Assembly: GCA_016703125.1 (NCBI GenBank)
Contig: JADJCR010000008.1
Span: 1-64,000, forward strand
Direction of reading: 5' to 3'
DNA length: 64,000 bases
Source of the DNA: Micrococcales bacterium
Lineage (GTDB): Bacteria > Actinomycetota > Actinomycetes > S36-B12 > UBA10799
Under the pieces are notes generated by a model, which was not told the origin of the DNA, made no database searches, and was given only the letters and a program-made list of their open reading frames with translations. A program made the position numbers and the translations under genes. Positions within the stretch are counted from its first letter, which is position 1, and each line of letters starts with the position of its first letter. Below, piece by piece: positions 16,140-24,712 of this stretch.

Positions 16140-18380
16140 CTACTTCCGGACGGCGTCCAGCAGCATGACCGCGACGTCCTTCACCTGGACGTTCTCGCCG
16201 GCTGCACCCTCGGACTGCCGCGCGGTCACGCCGTCGCTGAGCATCACGTTGCAGAACGGGCAACCGACAGCAACCGTGGTGGCGCCGGTCCCCAGCGCCT
16301 CGTCGGTGCGGTTCATGTTCACCCGGGTGCCGAGGGTCTCCTCCATCCACATGCGGGCCCCGCCGGCGCCGCAGCAGAAGGACCGCTCAGCACTGCGCTC
16401 CATCTCGACGATCGTCACGCCGGGGACTCCGGCCACGAGTTCACGCGGCGGCACGTAGATCTTGTTGTGCCGACCGAGGTAGCAGGGGTCGTGGTAGGTG
16501 ACCTTCTCGTTGACGTGCTGGACCGGGGTCAGCCGTCCGTCGTTGACGAGTTTGGCCAGCAGCTGCGTGTGGTGCACCACCTCGTAGTCCCCGCCGACCT
16601 GCGGGTACTCGCGGCCGATCGTGTTGAGGCAGTGCGGGCAGGTGACCACGATCTTGCGCGCCTTGATCTCGTTGAGCATCTCGACGTTCTGCATCGCCTG
16701 CATCTGGAACAGGAACTCGTTGCCCGCGCGGCGCACCGGGTCGCCGGTGCAGGTCTCACCCTCGCCGAGGACCATGTACTTCACGCCGGCCTCGTTGAGC
16801 AACTCCGCAACGGCCTTGGTGGTGGCCTTGGCGCGGTCCTCGTAGGCGCCGGCGCAGCCGACCCAGAAGAGGTACTCGACGTCGGCCGGGATCTCCTCCT
16901 CGCCCTCGGCACCGAACACCGGGACCTCGAAGTCGACCTCCTCGATCCAGGCGTTGCGCAGCGAGGTGTTCATGCCCCACGGGTTGCCCTTCTGCTCGAC
17001 GTTCTTGAACAGACCGCCGAGCTCGGCCGGGAACTCCGACTCGATCATCACCTGGTTGCGGCGCATGTCCACGAAGTGGTCGATGTGCTCGATGTCCACG
17101 GGGCACTGCTCGACACAGGCGCCGCAAGTGGTGCAACTCCACAGCGCGTCAGTGTCGATGACCGGACCCTCGTGGCTGCGGTGACCGGCGGCGTCGTAAC
17201 CGTCCGTCTCCCGGTGCTCATCGAAGTCGCGCTCGCCGACCAGCGGGCGCTGGACCTCGGTGGCGACCTTGTCGCCGACCTTGACGAGGACCTCCTCGTT
17301 GCGCTCACCCATCTCGTCGGGGGTGCCGGCGGTGGCCAGCAGGTACGGGGCGGAGGCGAACAGGTGGTCGCGCAGGTCCATGATCATCAACTTGGGCGAC
17401 AGGGGCTTGCCGGTGTTCCAGGCCGGGCATTGGCTCTGGCAGCGCCCGCACTCGGTGCAGGTGGCCATGTCGAGCATGCCCTTCCAGGTGAAGTCGTCGA
17501 TGCGCCCGCGGCCGAAGGTGGCATCGTCAGCGGGGTCCTCGAAATCGATCTTCTCCGTGCCGGAGTACATCGGCAGCAGCGGCCCGAGGGCGTTCGGCTG
17601 CCGCTTCGCGCCGACGTTGATGGGAGCCAGGAAGATGTGCAGGTGCTTGCTGTAGAGCACAAGTACGAGGAATCCGAAGATGATGGCCAGGTTCACGAGC
17701 AGGAAGACCGTCTCGAGCCATTCGTTGGCAGCCAGGCCCAGCGGGTGGAGCAAGCCGGCCAGCCACTCGGTGGCGAAGGCGCCGCCGGAGGCGTGGAACG
17801 GGAACGCCTGGACGTATTCACCCTCCTCCAGGGTGTACTCCGCGACGTTGTACTGCGCAGCGCGCGCCACCCACAGCGTCCAGACGACGTTGAAGATCAT
17901 GAACAGCACGAGCCAGGCGGCACCGGTGTGCGATCCGAAGAACCGGGAGGAGCGGCCCTGCTTCGCCGGCTGGGTGCGCAGCCGGATGATCGCGAAGATC
18001 ACCAGGCCGACGATCACGAGAAGGATGAACAAGTCCTCGATGAACCCCACGACCGGCCACCGCCCGATGAACGGGATCGCGAAATCCTTGGCGATGAAGA
18101 CCGCGCCGAGCGTCTCGATGATCGTCAGCACCAGGACGATGAATCCCCACATGGCGAAGACGTGCGCGGTGCCCGGGACCGTCCACTTGAGCAACTTCTT
18201 CTGCCCCAGCACCTCGGTGGCCTGGGTCTCCAGCGCGGCCGGGCGGCTCTCCGGTCGGCCGACCGTGGGCTGTCCCGAGCTGATCAGGCGGAACAGTGTC
18301 AATGCGCGGCGACCGGCGATGGCCACCACAGCGACGACCAGCAGCAGGCCGATGATGAGCCGGACAGTCATGTGATCCAT
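16140..18380 (-). CDS. Membrane Fe-S oxidoreductase (HdrD/GlpC-like, CCG domains)
   Basis: This 746-residue protein has about six membrane helices in residues 1-250, then a bacterial-ferredoxin-type unit with two CxxCxxC...CP sites (CTECGRCQSQCP near 307 and CTTCGACVEQCP near 407), then two cysteine-rich CCG domains (CPHCLN, HDPCYLGRHN, CCGAGG, GCPFCN). This architecture matches the actinobacterial iron-sulfur reductase found in mycobacteria (Rv0338c type). It probably moves electrons between a membrane donor, perhaps the quinone pool, and a partner; the partner is unknown. GGGAGG lies 5 bases before ATG 18380, and TAGTAT at 18398-18403 (minus) is a likely -10. Confidence 0.9.
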   Translation of the reverse strand: MDHMTVRLIIGLLLVVAVVAIAGRRALTLFRLISSGQPTVGRPESRPAALETQATEVLGQKKLLKWTVPGTAHVFAMWGFIVLVLTIIETLGAVFIAKDFAIPFIGRWPVVGFIEDLFILLVIVGLVIFAIIRLRTQPAKQGRSSRFFGSHTGAAWLVLFMIFNVVWTLWVARAAQYNVAEYTLEEGEYVQAFPFHASGGAFATEWLAGLLHPLGLAANEWLETVFLLVNLAIIFGFLVLVLYSKHLHIFLAPINVGAKRQPNALGPLLPMYSGTEKIDFEDPADDATFGRGRIDDFTWKGMLDMATCTECGRCQSQCPAWNTGKPLSPKLMIMDLRDHLFASAPYLLATAGTPDEMGERNEEVLVKVGDKVATEVQRPLVGERDFDEHRETDGYDAAGHRSHEGPVIDTDALWSCTTCGACVEQCPVDIEHIDHFVDMRRNQVMIESEFPAELGGLFKNVEQKGNPWGMNTSLRNAWIEEVDFEVPVFGAEGEEEIPADVEYLFWVGCAGAYEDRAKATTKAVAELLNEAGVKYMVLGEGETCTGDPVRRAGNEFLFQMQAMQNVEMLNEIKARKIVVTCPHCLNTIGREYPQVGGDYEVVHHTQLLAKLVNDGRLTPVQHVNEKVTYHDPCYLGRHNKIYVPPRELVAGVPGVTIVEMERSAERSFCCGAGGARMWMEETLGTRVNMNRTDEALGTGATTVAVGCPFCNVMLSDGVTARQSEGAAGENVQVKDVAVMLLDAVRK

Positions 18381-18397
18381 AGGGACCTCCCAGTCTC

Positions 18398-18403
18398 ATA
18401 CTA
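18398..18403 (-). promoter_or_regulatory. Predicted -10 box for the Fe-S oxidoreductase
   Basis: On the minus strand this reads TAGTAT, 17 bases before ATG 18380, with a GGGAGG ribosome site between them. This is therefore a short leadered mRNA rather than a leaderless one. Confidence 0.4.
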
Positions 18404-18437
18404 CTGGCGAGTAACTTGTTTTCCAGTCCGGGGATCG

Positions 18438-19481
18438 TCAGCGGGTGGCGGGTGCCACGTCCCGTTCGGAGGGCCCCGGGGCGCCGGGCAGGCGGAGGTC
18501 CTGCGGATGGGTGACCCACACCGGTGCCCGGAACAGCCACGCAGTCAGCGGCAGTGCGTGCAGCCACAGCGCGAGTCCGGCGACGCCGGCGGTGAGCACG
18601 AAGGGGAAGGCCAGTTGGGCCAGCGGATGGCTCACCGTCCACCCCGGCAGATACGAGGTGACGACGAACAACACGGGCCACTGCATCACGTAGACCGACA
18701 GCGTGCGGCCCCCGACGTAGCGGGCCCAGCGCGGTGCCCCGTGGCGGGTCACCAGAACTGCTAGGCCGACACCGAAGCCCAGCCAGAGCAGGCTCAGGGG
18801 CAGCAGTGACTGCCCCACCATCTCGGGGGATCGCAGGAACGCCAGGCCGGCGCCGGCGGCGAGCGCCCCGAGCGCGCTGACGTGCTGTGGCGTGGCCCTC
18901 TCTGCCGCAGTTGCGACGAGGTCCTTGAAGTAGACGCCCACCAGGAAGAAGCCGAGGTTCATGGCCATGGACGTGAAGAGCGTGCCAGGAATGAGTTGTC
19001 CGAGCAGTTCATCGGTCACGGGGCGCAAGATGTTCGGCAGCACGGCGACCACCACCACGAGCCACGCGGGCTGGTTGCGCAGCAGGCGCGCGATAACGAA
19101 GAAGAGAGCCATCGCGTAGAGGTACCAGAAGCCGGACCTGGCCATCAGGATCGATCCGACGGGGTCCTGGACCGTCACGCCGAACAGCCCGATGAAGCCG
19201 AAGTACAGCACCATCCACAGCACGTAGAGGTAGAGCATGCCCGTCGTGCGGTTCGTGGACGCCGACCAGGGCCGCCGCACGGCTGAGGCGGCCAGCATCC
19301 CGGAGACCAGGAAGAACACCGGCATGCGCAGCGGCTCGACGAGGTGGTTGAGCGTTTGCAGAGTGGTGACGACCGCACCGGTGCCACCGAGGTCGACGAC
19401 GGTGTTCGAGGCGTGCATGAAGACGACCAGCAGCACGGAGACGGCCTTCACCAGGTCGATCCATTCGATACGGCGGGCCAC
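18438..19481 (-). CDS. Acyltransferase family 3 membrane protein
   Basis: This 347-residue integral membrane protein has about ten helices and the acyltransferase-3 layout: an N-terminal RRIEWIDLVKAVSVLLVVFMHA with the conserved Asp and His, then FFLVSGMLAA, then YLYAMALFF. Members O-acetylate or O-acylate sugars and lipids in the envelope; the substrate here is unknown. I chose GTG 19481 because a longer frame extends into the upstream region without a ribosome site. It is divergent from ppk2. The C-terminal 35 residues after the last helix are Pro-rich. Confidence 0.85.
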   Translation of the reverse strand: MARRIEWIDLVKAVSVLLVVFMHASNTVVDLGGTGAVVTTLQTLNHLVEPLRMPVFFLVSGMLAASAVRRPWSASTNRTTGMLYLYVLWMVLYFGFIGLFGVTVQDPVGSILMARSGFWYLYAMALFFVIARLLRNQPAWLVVVVAVLPNILRPVTDELLGQLIPGTLFTSMAMNLGFFLVGVYFKDLVATAAERATPQHVSALGALAAGAGLAFLRSPEMVGQSLLPLSLLWLGFGVGLAVLVTRHGAPRWARYVGGRTLSVYVMQWPVLFVVTSYLPGWTVSHPLAQLAFPFVLTAGVAGLALWLHALPLTAWLFRAPVWVTHPQDLRLPGAPGPSERDVAPATR

Positions 19482-19568
19482 GTACCCATGCTCACCGACC
19501 GCGCGGCTCGTCAAACGTGACGTTGGACACGTGCCCGCGTCACAAGGCGTGCACGTGCCCCCCGGTTC

Positions 19569-19574
19569 TAGGGT
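19569..19574 (+). promoter_or_regulatory. Predicted -10 box of a leaderless mRNA
   Basis: TAGGGT ends 7 bases before ATG 19582 of ppk2. The identical box and spacing precede the gene at 63532. Confidence 0.5.
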
Positions 19575-19581
19575 GAGCACC

Positions 19582-20391
19582 ATGGCCAAGGATCACCAGC
19601 CCCGACTGAAGAACAAGGTCTATGAGGCGGAGTTGTTCCGCCTGCAGGCGGAACTGGTGAAGTTGCAGGAGTGGATCAAGTCCACCGGCACCCGCCTGGT
19701 CATCATCTTCGAAGGCCGGGACGCCGCCGGCAAGGGCGGTTCCATCAAACGGATCACGGCCTACCTGAACCCCCGCACCGCGCGCATCGTGGCCCTGCCG
19801 GCGCCCACGGAGCGGGAGAAGACCCAGTGGTACTTCCAGCGTTATGTCCCGCACCTGCCGGCCGCCGGGGAGATCGCACTGTTCGACCGCTCCTGGTACA
19901 ACCGGTCCGGCGTGGAGCGGGTCATGGGTTTCTGCACGCTGGAGGAGTACCGGCGGTTCCTGCATCAGGCGCCGATCTTCGAGCGGTTGCTGGTCGAGGA
20001 CGGCATCGTGCTGCGTAAGTACTGGTTCAGCGTCAGCGACGAGGAGCAGCAGCGCCGGTTCCAGTCCCGGGTGAAGGACCCGATGCGCCGCTGGAAACTC
20101 AGCCCCATGGATCTGGAGTCCATCACCCGCTGGGAGGAGTACAGCCGCGCCAAGGACGAGATGATGGTGCACACGGACATCCCCGAGGCGCCTTGGTACG
20201 TGGTGGAGAGCGACAACAAGAAGGCCGCCCGGCTCAACGTGATGAACCACCTGCTGTCATCGATGCCCTATGAGGACGTCACGGTGCCGCCGCTCAAACT
20301 GCCCGACCGGCCCGCATCGCGCGGCTACATGCGGCCCCCCAAGGACACCCAGACCCACGTGCCGGACTTCGCTGCGAGGCTGCTCGGCTGA
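19582..20391 (+). CDS. ppk2: Polyphosphate kinase 2
   Basis: PPK2 transfers phosphate between polyphosphate and nucleotides, usually making GTP or ATP from the diphosphate. This 269-residue, single-domain (class I-like) protein has the Walker A GRDAAGKGG at 45-53, Walker B DRSWYNR at 102-108, and the lid region with RVKDPMRRWKLSPMD. Length matches the single-domain enzymes. It appears to be transcribed alone as a leaderless message. Nucleotide preference cannot be read from sequence. Confidence 0.93.
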   Translation: MAKDHQPRLKNKVYEAELFRLQAELVKLQEWIKSTGTRLVIIFEGRDAAGKGGSIKRITAYLNPRTARIVALPAPTEREKTQWYFQRYVPHLPAAGEIALFDRSWYNRSGVERVMGFCTLEEYRRFLHQAPIFERLLVEDGIVLRKYWFSVSDEEQQRRFQSRVKDPMRRWKLSPMDLESITRWEEYSRAKDEMMVHTDIPEAPWYVVESDNKKAARLNVMNHLLSSMPYEDVTVPPLKLPDRPASRGYMRPPKDTQTHVPDFAARLLG

Positions 20392-20455
20392 CCTGCTCGC
20401 GCGGGCCGCTCACCCCTCGTCACAGGTGTCGAGCAGCGTGGTTTCCGGGAACGGC

Positions 20456-20461
20456 TAGCCT
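20456..20461 (+). promoter_or_regulatory. Predicted -10 box of a leaderless mRNA
   Basis: TAGCCT ends 6 bases before GTG 20468, the first gene of the copper cluster. Confidence 0.45.
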
Positions 20462-20467
20462 GTCACT

Positions 20468-20986
20468 GTGAAATCGCCGGTCTCCCCGTGGCGCTGGGTG
20501 CGCGCGTGGGTGCTCGGCGGGTCGGCCGTGGGCCTGTCAGCGGGCGGGCACGTCATCGGCGGCGGCCACGCCGAACCGGTCCTGATCATCCTGCTCATGG
20601 TGGCGGCCGTGCTCGCGGCGTACGGATGGTTGCGCAGTGAACGGAGCCTGCTGGCCATTCTCGCGGCCGTTGCGGTGGTGCAGGTCGGCGCCCATGTGGT
20701 GCTCAGCGCCGGTCATGCCCACGCGGGCTCGACGGCCATGACCGTGGCCCATTTTGGGGCCGGCATCGTGCTGGCGGTGCTGCTGCGGAACGGCGAATCG
20801 CGGATCTTCGCCGCGGCCCGCCGGCGCTACCTGCAGTGGCTGATCACCGTGCGCACCGCATTGGCCGGCCTGCCGGCTCGCCGCCCCGTCGCGGCCGGCG
20901 TCGCAGTGCTGGTCAGCGGGGCGCTGCGGACCGGTATCCACAGCAATGCGCAGGGTCGGGCTCCGCCTGTCGCAGCCTTCTGCTGA
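20468..20986 (+). CDS. Small membrane protein at the head of the copper cluster
   Basis: This 172-residue protein has about four hydrophobic helices and several His residues in or near them (GGHVIGGGH, GAHVVLSAGHAHAG, VAHFGAG), which could bind a metal. I do not recognise a named family. It ends 32 bases before copC in the same direction and probably opens the operon, so a role in copper entry or storage is plausible (inference). The C-terminal 40 residues are low in hydrophobics. Confidence 0.7.
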   Translation: MKSPVSPWRWVRAWVLGGSAVGLSAGGHVIGGGHAEPVLIILLMVAAVLAAYGWLRSERSLLAILAAVAVVQVGAHVVLSAGHAHAGSTAMTVAHFGAGIVLAVLLRNGESRIFAAARRRYLQWLITVRTALAGLPARRPVAAGVAVLVSGALRTGIHSNAQGRAPPVAAFC

Positions 20987-21018
20987 CCTGTTCACATCGT
21001 TCCTGATTCGGAGTCCCC

Positions 21019-21546
21019 ATGCCTGCGCCCTTCCGGCGCCTGTGGGCGTTGCTCGCCATGGCCTTGCTGGCTGTGACTGCTGTGACGCCTGCTGTCGCCC
21101 ACACCGACCTTGTTTCCAGCGACCCCGCCGACGGCCAGACCCTGTCGGCACCGCCGGAGCAGTTGACCCTGCGTTTCGGCGAGGACATCCTCGACGGTGG
21201 CGCCAGGGTGGTTGCCGAAGACGACCGTGGTGCCAAGGTGGCTCTCGGCCCGGTGCAGGTGGCCGGCCCGGACCTGATCGCCACGTGGCCGCAGACAGCC
21301 GCTGCCGGGAAGTACACCGTGGCCTGGCGGGCGGTGTCCGACGACGGTCACCCACTGGAGGGCACCTTCGCGTTCACGGTGACGTCCGCGGACGAATCCC
21401 CGACCCCTGACATCCCCACCGCCGACCCGAGTCCGGTCGCCGACGACCAAGCGCAGGGCACAGGGGTGAACCTCGCGGTGCCCGGGCTGTTCGTGATCGG
21501 GCTCGTCGCAGTGGGGCTCATCGTCTGGCGGTCGCGTGCCGACTGA
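21019..21546 (+). CDS. copC: CopC copper-binding protein with C-terminal anchor
   Basis: This 175-residue protein has a signal peptide ending in AVA, so the mature protein would begin with His (HTDL), the first Cu(II) ligand of CopC. The second ligand pair is visible in SDDGHPLEG. The beta-sandwich occupies about 28-122, followed by a Pro/Asp linker and one membrane helix (about 150-170), so it stays bound to the outer face of the membrane. It overlaps the next gene by 11 bases. It should hand copper to CopD and the downstream chaperones. Confidence 0.93.
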   Translation: MPAPFRRLWALLAMALLAVTAVTPAVAHTDLVSSDPADGQTLSAPPEQLTLRFGEDILDGGARVVAEDDRGAKVALGPVQVAGPDLIATWPQTAAAGKYTVAWRAVSDDGHPLEGTFAFTVTSADESPTPDIPTADPSPVADDQAQGTGVNLAVPGLFVIGLVAVGLIVWRSRAD

Positions 21547-23533
21547 CACTCGCCGCCGGCCCCGCGCCAGCAGCCAGGCGCGGTGGGTCCTGCCTGCCGT
21601 GATCGCGCTGGTCGGTGGGCTGCTCGTCGGGCTGGTGGTGGGCGGCGGGGCGTCCGAACCGGTTGCCGCCGAGATCGCCGGTCCTGGCCCGCTGGTCAGT
21701 TGGGGTCTGCCGATTCTGCGGCTCATCGCGACGCTGGCCGCGATCCTCACCGTCGGTCTGCTGGTCTATGCGGCGGTGGTCGGGCCGCAGGGCCGCAAGG
21801 GGGTGCTGTCCCCGGTGGGCCGCGGCGACGTGCTGCGTGCAGCGTGGTCCGCAAGCATCTGGTCCCTGGCGAGCCTGCTCACGGCGGCATGGTCGCTGGC
21901 CTGGGCCCTCGGCCTCCCGCTGTCGCAGACCCTCACCCCGGATGTGGTCCGGACCTACGCCTGGGATGTCGACTCCGTGCGTGCCCTCCTGCTCGTGGCG
22001 CTCATCGCTGCGGTCATCGCGGTGACGTGCGTCTTCACAGCGACGGTGACAGGAGCGGGGGCGTCGCTGGCCGGTGCCCTGGTCGGCGTCGCGCTACCCG
22101 CCTTGACCGGTCACGCCTCATCGTTGGGGTCCCACGGCGTGGCGATGACCTCGGACGTGGTCCACGCCCTGGCCGTTTCCATGTGGGTCGGGGGGTTGCT
22201 CGTCCTGGTCTCCCACGCCGTGCGCGACGACCCGGGGACGCTGCGCGCCGTACCAGTGTTCCGCACGGTGGCCACGTGGTCGGTGGCGTTCCTCGCGCTG
22301 TCCGGGGCAGGGGCTGCGTTCGCCCGGATGAACTCCGTCAGCGAACTCTGGAGCACGTCCTTCGGCATCCTGATCTCGCTGAAGATCCTCCTGCTGGGCG
22401 CGTTGCTGATCACCGCGCGCACGGTGCAGGCCAAGGTCCTCGGCTCCGGCGTCGGTGCCCGCCAGGCGCTCATGCGCTTCGCCGGGATCGAGGCCCTTCT
22501 GATGGCCGCGGCCGTCGGCATCGGAGTGGCGCTCACACAGACCGCCTATCCCCGCTACGAGGTCCAGTACGCGACCAATGCCGAGACGCTGCTCGGCCAG
22601 GCTTTCCCGCCGCCGCCCACCGCGGCGAAGGTGTTCCTCGGCTGGCAACTCGAGCCCTTGTTCCTGGGGCTTGCCGTCCTCGGGATCGGCCTGTACGTGG
22701 GTGGCGTGATCCGCCTGCGCCGCCGGGGGGACTCATGGCCGTGGATCCAGACCGTCGCCTGGGTGCTGGGGTGGCTGTTCATCGTGTGGGCCACCAACGC
22801 CGGGGTGGCAACCTACGCGCTGGTGAGCCTGAAGTGGCACATGGTCTCGCACATGGTCATGTCGATGGTGGCACCCATCCTGCTCGCGATGGCCGCCCCC
22901 ATGACACTCGCGCTGCGCGCGCTGCCGGTGTCCAGCGGTGGCCGCCGGGGGTCGCGCGAGTGGCTGGTGTGGGCCATGCACACATCAGTGGCCCGCTTCG
23001 TCACCCACCCGCTGTGGGCCTTGTTCGTGTTCACGATCGGCCTTTACGGGCTGTACTACACGCCGCTGTTCAGCTGGCTCATGTCCAGCCACGTCGGCCA
23101 CATGGCGATGCAACTGCACTTCATCGCCTCGGGCTACCTCTTCGCCTGGGTCGTGATCCAGACCGACCCGTTGCCCCGCAACCTCCCGCACTGGCAACGG
23201 CTGCTGCTGGCCATCGTCGCCACCATCCTCCACTCCTTCTTCGCCGTGCCGATCATGATGAGCGACACCGCGTTCGGCGCCCAGTGGTACACGCAGGTGC
23301 AGCCACCGTGGATGGTCGACCTGCTGACAGACTCGCGTGAGGCCGGCGCCATCGCCTGGGGGATCACCGAGATCCCGACGTTGCTGCTCGTGGTGGCGGT
23401 GGCGGTCCAGTGGGCCCGCGATGACACCCGCGAAGCCACCCGTCGCGACCGTCGTACCGACCGGGACGGCGACGTCGAACTCGCCGAATACAACGAACGG
23501 CTGCGCCGACTGGCTGAGAGGGATGCGCGATGA
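21536..23533 (+). CDS. CopD-CtaG fusion membrane protein
   Basis: This 665-residue protein joins a CopD copper-import domain (about 60-350, with GHASSLGSHG and HALAVSMWVGG) to a CtaG/Caa3 assembly-factor-like domain (about 365-630, with WHMVSHMVMSM, HVGHMAMQLHF and ILHSFFAVPIMMSD). In total there are 14 or more helices. The His/Met-rich helix ends suit copper transfer into cytochrome oxidase. It starts at GTG 21536 inside copC and overlaps the sco gene by four bases. Such fusions are common in actinobacteria. A charged cytoplasmic tail follows the last helix. Confidence 0.92.
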   Translation: MPTDTRRRPRASSQARWVLPAVIALVGGLLVGLVVGGGASEPVAAEIAGPGPLVSWGLPILRLIATLAAILTVGLLVYAAVVGPQGRKGVLSPVGRGDVLRAAWSASIWSLASLLTAAWSLAWALGLPLSQTLTPDVVRTYAWDVDSVRALLLVALIAAVIAVTCVFTATVTGAGASLAGALVGVALPALTGHASSLGSHGVAMTSDVVHALAVSMWVGGLLVLVSHAVRDDPGTLRAVPVFRTVATWSVAFLALSGAGAAFARMNSVSELWSTSFGILISLKILLLGALLITARTVQAKVLGSGVGARQALMRFAGIEALLMAAAVGIGVALTQTAYPRYEVQYATNAETLLGQAFPPPPTAAKVFLGWQLEPLFLGLAVLGIGLYVGGVIRLRRRGDSWPWIQTVAWVLGWLFIVWATNAGVATYALVSLKWHMVSHMVMSMVAPILLAMAAPMTLALRALPVSSGGRRGSREWLVWAMHTSVARFVTHPLWALFVFTIGLYGLYYTPLFSWLMSSHVGHMAMQLHFIASGYLFAWVVIQTDPLPRNLPHWQRLLLAIVATILHSFFAVPIMMSDTAFGAQWYTQVQPPWMVDLLTDSREAGAIAWGITEIPTLLLVVAVAVQWARDDTREATRRDRRTDRDGDVELAEYNERLRRLAERDAR

Positions 23534-24162
23534 GACGACTCCTGGCCGCCGCCGTCACCGCTGCCGCACTGGTCCTGGCCGGCTGCTCCTCGGAGTCCGA
23601 GGGACCGGCCGCGGTGGTCGTGGTGCCCAGCAACACCAGCGGGTTCCTGGGGACCACGCTCGACCAACCCCTGCCCAAACCCGATGTCACGCTGACCGCC
23701 ACGCGCGGTGAGAAGTTCAACGTGGCGCGGGACACCAAGGGCGAAGTGACCGCCCTGTACATCGGGTACACCCACTGCCCCGACGTCTGCCCGACCACCA
23801 TGGCCGACCTGAGCGTCGCCATGAACTCGCTGCCCCCGGACGTGGCCGAGAACGTGAAGGTCGTGTTCATCACGACCGACCCCGGCCGGGACACGTCCAA
23901 GGCGATCGGCAGATGGCTGAACTCCTTCGCCTGGGATGGCATCACCGGGCTGACTGGTCCGTTCCCCGACATCAAGAAGGCCGCCGATTCGGTGGGGATC
24001 TTCATCGATCCGCCGGTGAAGAATCCTGACGGCACGATCACCGTCGAACACGGCGCGCAGGTGATCCTTTTCGGCAAGGACGACCAGTCCGACCTCATCT
24101 TCACGTCCGGATTCGATGCGGCCGACGTCGCTCACGACCTGCAACGACTCGAAGCGCAGTGA
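23530..24162 (+). CDS. sco: Sco1/SenC copper chaperone lipoprotein
   Basis: This 210-residue lipoprotein (lipobox LAGC, Cys 19) has a thioredoxin-like Sco fold with the copper-binding CPDVC (Cys 83 and Cys 87) and the distal His in EHGAQV. Sco proteins metallate the CuA site of cytochrome oxidase and reduce its cysteines. It is coupled to CopD-CtaG by an ATGA overlap and followed 16 bases later by the PCuAC gene, its usual partner. Confidence 0.95.
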   Translation: MRRLLAAAVTAAALVLAGCSSESEGPAAVVVVPSNTSGFLGTTLDQPLPKPDVTLTATRGEKFNVARDTKGEVTALYIGYTHCPDVCPTTMADLSVAMNSLPPDVAENVKVVFITTDPGRDTSKAIGRWLNSFAWDGITGLTGPFPDIKKAADSVGIFIDPPVKNPDGTITVEHGAQVILFGKDDQSDLIFTSGFDAADVAHDLQRLEAQ

Positions 24163-24178
24163 AAACACGAGAGGAACA

Positions 24179-24712
24179 ATGATGCGAAAGACGATCATGG
24201 TGCTGGCCGCCACCGGTGCCGTGGCGCTGGCGGGCTGCTCGAGCGGTTCGAGCGACACGCAGTCCAGTGCCCCTCCGGCGGGCGCGACCATCACCGTCAC
24301 CGACGCCTACATCCCGCAGCCGGCATCGAACACCTCGGCGATGTTCGGAACCGTGGCCAACTCCGGTGCGGAGTCCGTGAAGATCACAGGGGGTTCTGCT
24401 CCGGACGTCGCGATGGTCCAGGTCCACGAGTTCGTGAAGCAGGGGAACACCGAGGTCATGCAGGAGGTTCCGGGGGGCCTCGAGATTCCTGCCGGCGGCA
24501 GCGTCGAACTCAAGCCGGGCAGTTATCACGTGATGCTGATGGACGTCACCGCCGACTGGAAGGTCGGGGACGAGATCCCGGTCACGCTGAACCTGTCGAA
24601 CGGTGACACCGTGCAGGTGACAGCACCCGTCGAAGCCCGGGAGGGGATGAACCCCGACGGCGCGACGGAGGATGAGGGTCCGATGGACATGAGCGGCTCG
24701 CCGTCGTCATGA
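24179..24712 (+). CDS. PCuAC-type periplasmic copper chaperone
   Basis: This 177-residue lipoprotein (lipobox LAGC, Cys 20) has the PCuAC Cu(I) motif of spaced Met/His ligands: MVQVHEF, EVMQEV and YHVMLMD. The family delivers copper to Sco or directly to cytochrome oxidase. AGAGGAA lies just before tandem ATGs at 24179 and 24182; either could be used. The C-terminal tail (DEGPMDMSG) adds Met residues. The stop overlaps the DyP gene start (ATGA). Confidence 0.94.
   Translation: MMRKTIMVLAATGAVALAGCSSGSSDTQSSAPPAGATITVTDAYIPQPASNTSAMFGTVANSGAESVKITGGSAPDVAMVQVHEFVKQGNTEVMQEVPGGLEIPAGGSVELKPGSYHVMLMDVTADWKVGDEIPVTLNLSNGDTVQVTAPVEAREGMNPDGATEDEGPMDMSGSPSS

Noticed and set aside
16131..18764. 877-codon open frame on the plus strand opposite the Fe-S oxidoreductase
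   Set aside because: It is the antisense shadow of a clear gene with Cys motifs. Its translation is His/Asp/Val/Leu-rich low-complexity typical of high-GC antisense frames and has no domain.
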